This document shows positions 1 through 10,912 of a stretch of 64,000 nt of DNA, piece by piece. Source of the stretch: Brienomyrus brachyistius (taxonomy: Eukaryota > Chordata > Actinopteri > Osteoglossiformes > Mormyridae); NCBI RefSeq assembly GCF_023856365.1, contig NC_064533.1, positions 28,986,618 to 29,050,617 of the forward strand, in the 5' to 3' direction. Within the stretch, counting starts at the first letter, position 1; every line of letters begins with the position of its first letter. Position numbers and translations under genes: made by a program. The notes under the pieces are model-generated. The model was given only the letters and a program-made list of their open reading frames with translations, was not told where the DNA came from and did no database searches.

Positions 1-1590
1 GGAAAACATTACATCCATCCATATGTGCATGTATTTCTTTCAAGATCAGAAAAACGAAGCCTTTCTACAGTGACATAAGTCAAAGTATCAGTAGGTCCTC
101 CATCACCCTGTAGAGATGGACACCTGAAATCGCTAAATGGTCATATTAGGGAAACGTATTTGACAAGTGAATCAGTCAGAGAGGCCTGGGGTGAAGAGCA
201 GTCTGCTAAACACTGTTCGCTAAAATCCCCGACTTCTGCAAAGCCCTTCCTGATGAAGTCTTCTCATAGTGAACCGGAGCACCTGTGAATCCGCAAAACG
301 GATTTGGAATTCTTAAGCTAACGCCCAAGTCTGGCTGGGTGAAGAATAATGTGAGCTGGAACAGACCATATTTACATCACACCGACAAGTTCAAAACTTC
401 ACAGAATTCCAGTAGAGCAGATATTTTAGAATTATGGAAGAAGACAGGTCAAATGACTGCATAGATAACACAATTCTTACAAGGGAATAAAGAAGGCTAA
501 TTTAATCAATTGTCGATGTGCCTACCAAAATGTATTTAAATTCATCTCTTTGATGTTAATTGTTCATTACGGAATCCATTAACATCAACCATCGTTATCG
601 GAATCAGCCAATATAATAAAAAAAAAAGTACAATAAACTATTGGTTTTGAGCTTGAAAAGATCAGCTAATCATATTAAATGTTCAAGCTCTAGTATACTT
701 GACAAAAGGACAAGCAGCGCGGACTGTAACAGTCAAGGACATAGACTTGTAAACCCAGAGGTTTCTGGTTCAGGTCTCAGGGGAGCCGGCTGCAGCAGTG
801 CACCATATTTCATCCCGATCGCCTCAGTGAAGTACCCAGCTGTGTAGAGCAGCCAAACAGTGTCAGTGTCCCTTAAATTATTAAACACCATGTGAATATC
901 CTGCATGAACCCAAGTCAGATGGGCTGGTGAAGCTAAAGTGTCCTCACTGTGTGTCGGCATGTATGTGACAGGCTGCCACTCCACCCATCCCATTTTATA
1001 CACTGCATTTATTATTTACATCACAGCATGACAGAAATTAACTGGATCGCAGCATCACACTGTACTTTATGTTAAGAGATAGAGTAGCAGAGGGGTTATT
1101 GATGATAATATCCTTTAATCCGCGACCGACGAGACGCATCATTAAGTGAAAATGCCAGTTCAGCTCTCAAATGATCAGAGGAGATTCGTCAAACAATCAT
1201 TCACGATGTAATTAGTGCCCAAAGTACACGAAAGAACTGTTCAATGCTTTATGCACATTTAAACATTAACAGTAGATATTTGACAGCTCAACTCTGAGCT
1301 AAAATAGACAGCATTGTGACTATAACAGCCATGAAGCAGGTGAAACATTCCCATACCTTGAGGATTACCTAACGCAACCTATGCAGCATTGGTACTCCAG
1401 CCACCGGAAAAAAAAACTGTTTCATTGGACTAGTGTGGTGCTGAGGTATCGCCCACTGCACGGCTGCATTCGGGTTCTTATTCCTGAGGTGGTTTGTTGT
1501 GTGGGGGGTGCGGCAATGAGCTCTAATCAGTGCGCGCTCTATACCTCCTCCTCCACATAACCCAAGTGACTAAAGATGACTTCCACATAT
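1..1590. other. Non-coding, within cyrib
   Basis: AT-rich single-copy-looking sequence inside the cyrib intron after coding exon 4. No exon of either strand is recognised. Confidence 0.5.
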
Positions 1591-1997
1591 GATCAATTTT
1601 CCATCCATCCATCCATTTTCCAAACCGCTTATCCTACTGGGTTGCGGGGGGTCTGGAGCCTGTCCCGGAATCAATGGGCACGAGGCAGGAAACAACCCAG
1701 GATGGGGGGCCAGCCCATCGCAGGGCACACTCACACACCATTCACTCACATATGCACACCTACGGGCAATTTAGCAACTCTAATTAGCCTCAGCATGACT
1801 GTGGGGGGAAACCGGAGTACCCGGAGGAAACCCCACGACGATATGGGGAGAACATGCAAACTCCGCACACATGTAACCCAGGCGGAGACTCGAACCCGTG
1901 TCCCAGAGGTGTGAGGCAACAGTGCTAACCACTGCACCACCATGCCGCCCCATACAGTGCTAACCACTGCACCACCATGCCACCCCCAGATCAATTT
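1591..1997 (-). mobile_element. Dispersed fish repeat with terminal (GGAT)n, full-length copy with target-site duplication
   Basis: In minus orientation the element ends in GGATGGATGG (1602-1613). It carries motifs typical of a very common teleost repeat: CAAACCGCTTATCCTACTGG, GGGAGAACATGCAAACTCCG, CGAACCCGTGTCC and GTGCTAACCACTGCACCACC. The last 30 or so bases (CAGTGCTAACCACTGCACCA) are duplicated in tandem. GATCAATTT at 1591-1599 and again at 1989-1997 is a 9-bp direct flanking repeat, the mark of insertion. I do not name the family. Confidence 0.8.
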
Positions 1998-2328
1998 AAA
2001 AAAAAAAAACAAACAAAAAAAAAAACAATAACAAATGGATAACAGTTGTAAGACAGGGACCGTCTGTATTTTCAAGAATTCCAGATTCCCGATTTAATTG
2101 AAAAAGTCAGTAATAAAAGGATTGTTAAATTCTTCCCGAATTACACGGAGTCAGACTGCAGTAGGAAACTGGGAAAAATCTGATTTTGGGCGTGGGGGTT
2201 ATGTAACGATGGGTGGGGTACCATCTAAGCAGAAGGTGTCAAGTTAAACGACTGATTCTCATGACTAAACCCCAAACACAAACTAAACTGCAGAGATTAA
2301 GAAAAGTCACGGTAAATTAGATTAATGA

Positions 2329-2333
2329 TAAAA

Positions 2334-2364
<31 letters not shown>

Positions 2365-2366
2365 AT
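2329..2366. repeat. (AAAT)n microsatellite
   Basis: Nine AAAT units, uninterrupted. Confidence 0.95.
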
Positions 2367-2838
2367 CATCGGACACTCCGATAACGACAGCAATCTCACC
2401 TCAGGATATATGATTATTGGGAACACTCCAGTGTGGATAAAAAGCTTGCGCCTCGTCAGACAATCCATTAAACTTTGTGCGTCATATTTTGAGAAATAAA
2501 TAAAGAATAAAACTGCGATTTAAGTGGGTCGGCCGAAGGGGATGGATGAGTGGAAGCGACAAGCCTTCGCATCCCATCCACAGTCCTGCTACTCTCCCCC
2601 AATCGGTGGCCCTTAATTGAGGGTCTCCCCAGCACGCCGCCTCAGGGTGTGAGGGTATCACTTGTGGAACTGCATGGATCTGGTTGGAGGGGAGGGGGGT
2701 ATGACACTCCAGTGTGGGGATAATGAAGGGCCTCCAGGCTTTGGGGTGACTGTGAGGGGGGAGGGTGGCATTCTATCAACCCCCCTCCCCAACTAGGCCA
2801 ACAAGCCTGCCTCAAAATAAACCCAGAGAACCCCCCCC

Positions 2839-2840
<2 letters not shown>

Positions 2841-2911
<71 letters not shown>
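2841..2911. repeat. (CA)n microsatellite
   Basis: About 35 CA units preceded by a run of C (2831-2841), in non-coding sequence downstream of the cyrib exons present. Confidence 0.98.
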
Positions 2912-2914
<3 letters not shown>

Positions 2915-3879
2915 TTCGTTTGCAAAGCAGTTCCAGCACAGGCTGGACTCATGAGGCATTTGAAGACCTGGTGAAGAATCCAGTGGCTTATCACACACCT
3001 GCCACTCTGTGAGTGTGTATCATCAGTCCTAGCTCACAGGCAAATAAGCTCACTTTGATAAAATAGAGCTTTCCAATTGCTGTTAAATGAACAGTGCCCA
3101 CAGAGTTCTTGATGAATAGCTTACTTGCAGTTGATTTGAATTGGCACTGATGGTTTTGTTCTCGAACAATCGTTTATACGGTCAGGCACCGGCTGAGCAT
3201 GACCCTGTAGATTCTACAATATAGATGCAGCTGAAAACCATGACTGAGCAAGGCCTAGATTCTGACCTGCAGCCCGAGAGCTTTAAGGTACCAGCATCGA
3301 GGTGAGCCCTTTGTCATTTCAATATCCAGTTTTAGCAATGACCAGAAAAACAGCAAACAAGACTAGGTATTATTTGCTTAAACTTCTGTCCATGCAGGGT
3401 TGCAGGAGTGCGGAATCCCTCTTGGAAACTACAGACGGCAAGACAAGGAATGCAATGCTCACAGAAAGCTTGCTTAATTCCATAAAACATTATTGTAAAT
3501 TTACTGGTTTTATAACAAAAATCATTCACAAAAACTACATCTCGTGTTAAAAACAACCAAAAGTTTTAAGTAAAACACAAATTTTAAGTAGTAATAAACA
3601 CTATATAGTTCTAAAAGAGCTGTTCTGAGTTAAAAGGTTCATGGACAAGCATCAGTGGGGGCTTTTTAATTAGTAACACCTTTGCAATAACATGAAACAC
3701 CAAACAGTTGTGTGCAGTTCATATTGGCAGCCAGTGACTGCAACTGCGATTAACAGCAAAATAGCAAGAACAGAACTGAATGAGGCCGTCAGAAAAATGT
3801 TTACTTCTTTAAAGAAACCAATAAATTAACAGCATTATTACTGAGTTAAGCAAGCTTTCCAAACACTTACTGTGAGCAC

Positions 3880-4070
3880 TGTAACCCAGGACAGGGCAAC
3901 AACCCATCACAGGCACACACACATACACAAGCCCCACTCACAGATATGCACACCTATGGGCAATTTGCTAACTCCAGTTAGCCTCAGCATGTTTTTGGAT
4001 TGTGGGGGGAATTTGGAAAACCACCACGATGACCTTTGGAGGACATGCAAACTCCACACATGCAGAGCCA
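3880..4070 (-). mobile_element. Copy of the (GGAT)n-type dispersed repeat, 5'-truncated
   Basis: It shares CCCAGGACAGGGCAACAACC, CACCTATGGGCAATTTGC and ACATGCAAACTCCACACATG with the copy at 1591-1997, but lacks both ends. Confidence 0.7.
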
Positions 4071-4342
4071 AAAGTTTAAAAATGAACAAAAGAAACCTAC
4101 CACCAATAGTTAAAACTATAAGATTTTACCTTCCATTTCTACAGAAGGACTAACATGTTTTATTCTAATGCGTGGAAGAGTCTTGCAGACAATGGTAATG
4201 CAGCCGGGGATTGTTAGTTATTGAAGGGATCTCTCAAGAGTACAACTGTATTGGTCAGCATCCAGCCCAAGGGCTACAGTGACAGCGCTGGCCCAAGTCA
4301 ACGGCACGGCGTGCTGTGATGCGGGGGACGGCGCAGACTCGC

Positions 4343-4479
4343 CTTGAGCTCGTCGAAACGCAGCGTGAAGTGCAGGATCTCAGCGAACTGCTTGGCCAGA
4401 GCCTGCTCACGCTCCAGGTGCTGTGTGGGGCTGTCAGGCATGCAGGTAAGGGCTCCCAAAAGGCCGTGCAGAGCCGCCT
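4343..4479 (-). CDS. cyrib: cyrib coding exon 4, with a GC 5' splice site
   Basis: The exon has 137 nt: two bases completing Glu, then 45 codons ending in RFDELK. Acceptor is CCCCCCACAG. Downstream of the Lys codon the sequence is GCGAGTCTG, so the donor is GC rather than GT. The position is fixed by homology, because the family continues with Met-Thr-Asn-Pro after DELK, while the frame here would read on into [10 protein letters not shown]. Confidence 0.93.
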
Positions 4480-5998
4480 CTGTGGGGGGAAGGGTGACGG
4501 ACAGGTGACACATGGTTCTGCCATGAAGGATTGTGCAGGACGAGGTAGGTTTCAACTGGGGCAGGACACAACCGATCAGACTGTTGACAAATATGAATAT
4601 CATACATTTAGATGCAATTAACCAACAGTTAACAATTAATTAAAATATGAGACTTCTCAGATGTATCAAGGCTTTTAATAACTTGACCCAGGACAGGGTC
4701 TTAGTGAGCTTAGAGCGTATCCCAGGAAACACAGGGCACAGACGGGATGGGATGCCAGTCCATCACAGGATACGCACACAAAAACACTCGTACAGAGCCA
4801 GAGAGCTCAGACTGAAGCCTGGGTTAAATGAAGCGATGTAGGTCAATCACCCCTGAAGCAAATCTGGCTCACAAATCGAGGGGCTGCAGTGCAGTATATC
4901 CATGCATGGTCAGAGTCCAGCGTTCCACTTGCCGAAACTGCCTGCAGCGCCATCTCACATCCCCCATGAAAACAACTACCAGGACGGGACGTTTTTCGGT
5001 TCCCACCAGTCTGCGGATATGGCTTTTTTCCGCTAGTGCCAGGGAGGGCGGGTGGAGATGGGTCAGTGATGGTCGAGCTGCCAGATCGGTCAAAGCACAA
5101 AGGCAGGTAGGTTGCTGATAGGTGCTAATTCACTTTGTAGGGAAAGTTCAGTCCCTTCATCGGATCAAACTTAAATTTTATTCATTCTTAGCTTGTCTGG
5201 TGTGTCTGTGTTTCATCCACACAAGCAGGCAGAACATAGTGAGGTCACAAAGAAAACAGAAACCGCAATTTGTTTCCAGGTTAGTCCCTCAATACAGTGG
5301 ATCTAGCCATAACAAAGTGTAGTTGTTTGAGGCGATAAAAGAATACACAGATGTTGAAATTAAACAACAGGAGGTCAACAGGAGGTCGCAACAGCCCAGC
5401 GGATGAGAAGCAGAGTGCTGCCGCAGGAACATGACCCCAGCCACAATTTTATCCTCAGCTCTGCTGCATGGATCTCCCCCAGGGTCCTGGAGACGTCAAG
5501 CGTGAAACATTGAGCAGGAGACATCCGGAACTCCTGCTGACCTCCTCGGCAAGGGAGTGTGCCGGCAAAGCGAGGGGCTGGCCTCCTCCGTTATGGAAGC
5601 AGTCATGGCGGGAAAGAGATCCTTTCTTTCACTGACAGTCATTACTGAGATAAAAGTTCCTCCAGTAGGGGGCGTGGTGCTGTAGCGTGGAGCTGAGCTT
5701 TACACATGTACACACTGTGCCTAATCAGAGAACTCCAGCCGCTAGCCGACAAAAACAACGCGCATGTGCGCTACACGTCTTCAGGAGGACTTTGGGGAGT
5801 CCACACTCTGAAGCAAAGCTGCACCTGGTGCGTGTGGGTTCGCCGCTCGCAGGTACATACCTAACCTCTGGGAGAACTCATAGAACTTCTTCAGCTTCCC
5901 TACCAAGGGGATGACAGCGCCCCAAGCCCTTTCTTGCAAGCTCTCGTCCATGGGATTCTGGATGGCCTACGGTAGAATGAGAAAAAATAAATAAATAA

Positions 5999-6075
<77 letters not shown>

Positions 6076-8322
6076 TCTGCTGACATGTAATCATTATGGA
6101 AACACCAAACGTCCCTGGACCAGTTCTCTCTCATTTGAATGTGTATCCATCCGCACATTTTAAGTTGGCTAGGATTGACACTTAAATAAAATAAATGAAA
6201 ATGAAATTAATGAAATTAAAGGCAGGCTACCTTGGTTCAGTAATGCAAAAACCCTGCTGTTACATTATCTAGTCACAGGGGGCAATTCTAGGATTTTTAA
6301 GGGGGGGTTGGCATAAGAGGGGCCATAATTCACACAGGGGCCCCTCTCTTGGTATACAGCCTGGTTCAGTCATGTCTAATTAGCTTAAGTGTCTAATTTT
6401 GCATAAGTGGTGACCAATAGAAGACACATGTGCATGATACAAGCGTAATTTAGCAATTACTCTGTTAATAACAGTGTTGGGGAAGCTACATTTAAACTTA
6501 TGATTAAAGCAGCTAAGCTACTGTTTTAGTATAGTAATTAGCTGCACTACAAGCTACAGAGGAAAAGTATCGAACTACATCAAAGCAATCAGAAGCACCT
6601 GTTAGCTGAAAATACCCATTTTTGTAAGGTGGGAAAAACAACACAGGTCGTCGTCAACTTAGGACTGTGATCGGTTCTGAGTGACCAGTCGTAAGCTGAA
6701 AAAAGCTACGGAAAAAAGTAGTTAAGTCAGCAGCATCACTAATTTTAGTTGGTTACTCCCCAACACTGGTTGATAGGCATTTACTCCTGGTATAGACAGG
6801 TGTGAGCCAAGGGTTATGTCACTGTCACACAACTACTTACTATGTGACAGAACCTCTAACAGCTGCAAAAACGTAACCGCCACCAGGGACAGGAGAACGG
6901 CGGGATCGCTAGCAGCGGGTTACCTCTCGGATCTCGGCACCCGCTCCCTTGTAGGCCTGCAGGTCATCAGAAATGCCCCTGGCGTCTTTCAGGACCACGT
7001 TCACCTGCTCCCACACTCGTCTTTCTGATTCGGTTGGCTGTGCATCTGAAGCGGCGATTGGAACATATCATCAAAGAGTCCGGGCAGTGCATGACTCCTA
7101 CCTTGGACGGCTTAGGCCTAATCTATGACAATTTACAGTATAACTGCACTATACCACACGGGACGGAACAACAACAAAGAGGGGGAATCAAAGGAAGCAA
7201 TGGCATTAGAGATGCAAATCCCCATGTGGGTTCAGTGTCCTGTAGAATGGAGTAAAGGAGATACATTCGATTTGTTGCTTTTCATCGCATACAAATGGGA
7301 AAATGTGTCACCTGGAGCTTTTCTAAATCCTCACAGGGACAACGGACCTCTCTCATTGGCATGAGGTACCCTATGCTTCCTCTAACCTAGTGTTTCTCAA
7401 CCCAGTCCTTGGGGATGCCCAGAAAGTCCACATTTTTGCTCCTTCCCAGAACCCAGCATACCTGAACCAAGCAACCAAGAACAAGCTAAACGAGCACGCC
7501 AGATACCTGATACATGTGTGCCAGGTGTGGGGAGGACTGTCTGGAGGGTTCCCGATGCCCGAGTTAAGATATACTGCTCTAAGCAATCAGCCTAGCGAGT
7601 TTCCTAAGGCAACAGGACATTTGCCGCTTAATTAAAGCTACCGTTTTGTTTTACAGTAATAAAGCCATTCAATTTAACAGAAAGACATGCGGTCTTTGAT
7701 GCTTCCATCAGGAGCACAGCATGGCAAGGGTATGACAGCATGCGGTGCAGTGACCTACGCCGTTCTGCAGATGGCGATAATTAACAGACCATACAGAGGT
7801 CACCACCCACCCCGCCACATGGTTTGCCTTCCCTCTCTGCTTTGACGTCTAAATAAAGTGATGAGGTTTTATCTTTTACCACCTTGGTAATAAAGCGCAT
7901 CGATTACGGCGACCATTTAGCAGGGCCACATTCCAAACACGGCTCTCCGTTTCGCTCTAGCTACATGGCTGCCAGAGACCGGTAGATCCACCCACCTTGG
8001 GGAACCTTCAACGCAAGCCTTGACGGGACAGTATGATCGGCGAGGATTGGCTTGTTTCTGTCCCGTCCAAAGAGTAATGTGTCGCTCCCCCCAAACTTGA
8101 TGTGCTAACCAGGCCACAAGCAATGCCTGTACTGGCCGCAGACAAATGCAGCAAATACCAAGCGTTGACGGGCAAGGGTACTGGATCATAGACAGGAGAA
8201 AGGACATAACAAGCAGGGTGTAGATAGAATACAAAAAAATAAATCTCACTTTCAAAATCGAGGAAAAAGTTGGGTCCCTGCTCAAAGTCAGTGCAAGTCA
8301 AAACTTTAAGGAGGTTCCCCAT
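4343..8322 (-). CDS. cyrib: CYFIP-related Rac1 interactor B, N-terminal part (4 coding exons; gene runs off left edge)
   Basis: CYRIB (FAM49B) binds active Rac1 through a CYFIP-like domain and restrains Scar/WAVE-driven actin assembly at the cell edge. Four minus-strand exons join in frame: 8322-8250, 7045-6924, 5966-5861 and 4479-4343, giving 146 residues of the roughly 324 usual for the family. The protein opens with MGNLLKVLT, so Gly2 is a candidate N-myristoylation site, and runs through [25 protein letters not shown] and [20 protein letters not shown], all family hallmarks. The paralogue cyria is excluded by the N-terminus ([12 protein letters not shown]) and by HGLLGAL. Splice sites are GT-AG except after the last exon, where the donor reads AAG|GCGAGT. 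The next expected exon, carrying the Rac1-binding arginine pair, is not found between 1 and 4342, so it must lie further left. Confidence 0.95.
4686..4835 (-). mobile_element. Diverged fragment of the (GGAT)n-type dispersed repeat
   Basis: TATCCCAGGAAACACAGGGC and GGGATGCCAGTCCATCACAG are recognisable; the rest is degraded. Confidence 0.5.
5861..5966 (-). CDS. cyrib: cyrib coding exon 3
   Basis: The exon has 106 nt: 35 codons (AIQNPMDES through FYEFSQRL) plus the first base of the next Glu codon. Acceptor TCTACCGTAG, donor G|GTATGT. An AT dinucleotide array starts only about 30 nt upstream of the acceptor, inside the zone where a branch point is expected. Confidence 0.94.
5991..6069. repeat. 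(AT)n microsatellite with AAAT lead-in
   Basis: About 35 AT units follow AATAAATAAATAAATAAA. On the cyrib strand the tract lies just upstream of the exon 3 acceptor at 5966. Confidence 0.98.
6924..7045 (-). CDS. cyrib: cyrib coding exon 2
   Basis: Acceptor CCGCTTCAG and donor GAG|GTAACC flank 122 nt. Its first two bases complete Asn25, and it then codes for 40 residues including VNVVLKDA and [13 protein letters not shown]. The stretch SERRVWEQ differs from the SEREIYNQ I recall for mammalian CYRIB, so this is a locally variable part of the domain. Confidence 0.95.
7387..7586. mobile_element. Palindromic hAT-type element (TTTCTCAACC family)
   Basis: AGTGTTTCTCAACCCAGTCC, AGAAAGTCCACATTTTTGCT at the left; a diverged right arm GGACTGTCTGGAGGGTTCCC. 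It lies in the intron between the first two cyrib coding exons. Confidence 0.7.
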
Positions 8323-8332
8323 GTTGAGACAC
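8250..8332 (-). CDS. cyrib: cyrib first coding exon, with start codon
   Basis: The exon follows a CTTGACAG acceptor and has 10 nt of 5' UTR before the ATG at 8322. It codes for 24 residues plus one base, ending at a GTGAGAT donor. The ATG is the family start: the next residues, GNLLKVLT, match vertebrate CYRIA/CYRIB from residue 2. An acceptor directly upstream of the ATG shows that at least one non-coding 5' exon exists at higher coordinates. Confidence 0.95.
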
Positions 8333-8894
8333 CTGTCAAGAAAAGAGAGAATAGGTTGAGTATTTACATTTCACACAAAACAGTCAACCTTTTAGCACAA
8401 AGACAACAAGCACTGATAACAGAGTTAATGGTTAGGTAAAATGTTGCATAAGACACCAGTGATGGCATTTCTGAGAAACAACAGCACAATATATAGGGCT
8501 GCTGTTATGCAAGCCTTGATACCATGACCCAATTATACCTGAGGGGATATTAATGTTTCCTATGTTAGAAATTAATTTAACCCATTCATTCTTATGGGTA
8601 CAGACCGATGCATGACATTTTGGCACCAATGAGCTCTCTTTCAAACTTTCACATATATGAAAATTGAAAATAGAATAATGTTTATTGAGATACGTGGAAT
8701 TAGTCCAAGAATTCTGAATATGTAGAGGCTTCTATACAGAAGTTATGTGCATCAACTTTGGCAAGCTTTGTTGAACCAATCGAGGTCTCCTGCGACTTCA
8801 ACTAGGTTATGTGGCTGGAAGATTCATCCATACCCACTTGTCCTACAGTATGTAGGGATACAAGAGTCCAGAGCTTTTCCCAGAAAAACAGGCA

Positions 8895-9035
8895 CAAGGC
8901 AAGGAATATGGGACACCAGTGTACTCAGAGGAAACCCCATGATGACATAAGGAGAACATGCAAACTCCACACACATGTGGCCACGGTGGAGACTCGATCC
9001 CTGGAGGTATGAGGCAACAGCACCACTGCGCCATC
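8895..9035 (-). mobile_element. Fragment of the (GGAT)n-type dispersed repeat
   Basis: TACTCAGAGGAAACCCCATG, GGAGAACATGCAAACTCCAC and GAGGCAACAGCACCACTGCG match the 3' half of the copy at 1591-1997. Confidence 0.7.
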
Positions 9036-9040
9036 CCTGT

Positions 9041-10649
9041 GGCTGGAAGATGGGGGAGAATCAGGGAAACGCAGTGTTCACAGTACAAACTGTAATTCAT
9101 GATTTTCCTGTTCTTTAGACATATTCATCCCTAAGAACACTTAAGACATTTAAAAGTATCAGTTGATTAGGAATGTTATTACAAACTAGAACTCCGAATG
9201 ACCAGAAATGACCTGGTCCCGACCCAAACTTGACAATAAGCCTGGGTCACTTCTCAGAACTCAAAAAACTGTGACTGCAGGTGCTAATGGGCCGTCAGCA
9301 CTGGCCGTGGGGAGGGGGGCAGGGTGGGGGGTCCCTGTGGCCCGTGACACCAGCCCCACTATCTCACCCGCATGACACGGCCCCGCCCACCTGCTGCAAC
9401 CGCTGCTCCCACTCCAGACTCAGTGTGGTTTCCTGGTTCAACAGATGTCCCCAACGTCTGAGCCCTTCTTGGCAGAACACACCCCCGGCCTAGCCCCCCA
9501 ACCCCCAGTGGGGGCCAGTTTTCGGGAATCCTCCTCAGTTTATTAAGAACTCTAACTGCGGGTGGCTTTCACAAACGGATTCCTCAAGATGATGAGCCGT
9601 TGATTACAGTGAGAAACAACATTATGCAATGGTCCCGTATCATACAGTATGCTTCATACACCTTGGGGAAAAACCACACCGTTCTCCCACCCTGATCTTG
9701 TTTGCTTCAGAAACATCTTCAGGGAGTCTTCCCTATCACCACAAGACGAAATATGACCTTTCGACAAGCATTTGACCTTTCACCTGTGATTGACGGCCAC
9801 ATAATAAGGGCATCCAGGAACAAAAGGGATACGCAAGTGGTACCGTTCCCAGACAATCTTCCAACTAAATGTGCTTGCTGGTATTGCTAGGACAACGGAA
9901 ACAGATGCAAACCTCTGTATGTGTTTGTACCCCTCCTCCCTCTAGCTTTGTATCTCTTACACGGTATTTCAAATTCCTATGGATGTGGGATGTTTCAGAA
10001 GCTGCCTTCTTTTGCATACATCATACCCTGAGGTCCCGAATAACAAAAACACAAAACATGAATAAACTTGTCTAAAGTTAAATATCAGGGGTCACTGGAA
10101 GGACCCATGGTTTCAGGGTGCAGCGGAAAAACTTCAGTGGCTTTTCCAAGTTTTACACTACAGACCTTTGGCAATAACAGGACCTGCATTTTTCAGGACG
10201 GCGGCTGCTTTTCCCAGCACCTTCACAGCTGCTCTCCCACGGTGACCTACATAGCATGTCCAGTGTGATCCTGTCTTACGTGGCAGAAAGAACAATGGCA
10301 CCGGCCGTGCTGAAAGGAGGCCAGCAAGTCACGTGGTGGAGCAGGGCATGGATCTGGAAGCTGCCTCTCTACCCTTCAGCAGTGCCGCTCTAACCTGAAT
10401 TGCCCCAGAAAACCGTACAGATGTATAAAACTACAATGGACTATAGAATAACAACCTCAGATAAGCTGTTTGAGTCTTTGACTCTACTTCATGTTACATA
10501 TAAATGCTATCAAGCAGATTACTGCTATTTTTACATGTAAGTGGTGGTTCATTTTTATTCCTGGTAAGTTCATACTATTACGTAATTATATTATAACCTC
10601 AAAATGGTAAGAAGCGATGATACAGTACATAGCACCTGTGGGACCCGGG
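9041..10649. other. Non-coding, start of large cyrib intron
   Basis: A C-rich patch lies at 9280-9520. No coding exon, RNA gene or repeat family is recognised. Confidence 0.4.
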
Positions 10650-10912
10650 TGTGAGTCTTCACCATGCTTCCGTGTGTTGAGTTTGTCTGTTCTCTCCATG
10701 TTGTCGGTACTCTGGTTTAATCCCTCAGTGTAAAACCATGCTGAGGTTAATTGGAGTTACCAAATTGCCTGTAGAGGTAAATGGGGTATGTGTGCCCTGT
10801 AATGGGTTAGTGCCCCATCCTGGGTTGTTCCCTGCCTTGTGCCCTTAGGTTCCAGGCCCCCGGCTACCCTAAATAAGACAAGCGGTTATACGGTATGGAT
10901 GGATAGTAACAT
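10650..10912 (+). mobile_element. Copy of the (GGAT)n-type dispersed repeat, plus orientation
   Basis: It runs from CGGGTGTGAGTCTTCACC through TTAATTGGAGTTACCAAATT, GTGCCCTGTAATGGGTTAGT and CCCATCCTGGGTTGTTCCCT to AAGCGGTTATACGGTATGGA, then TGGAT. Confidence 0.75.

Noticed and set aside
2642..2998. Cys/Val or His/Thr repeat peptides
   Set aside because: These are translations of the CA microsatellite. The same applies near 14828, 16365 and 31063.
4343..8322. cyria (fam49a) instead of cyrib
   Set aside because: The N-terminus and the HGLLGAL segment follow CYRIB, and asap1 is its known neighbour.
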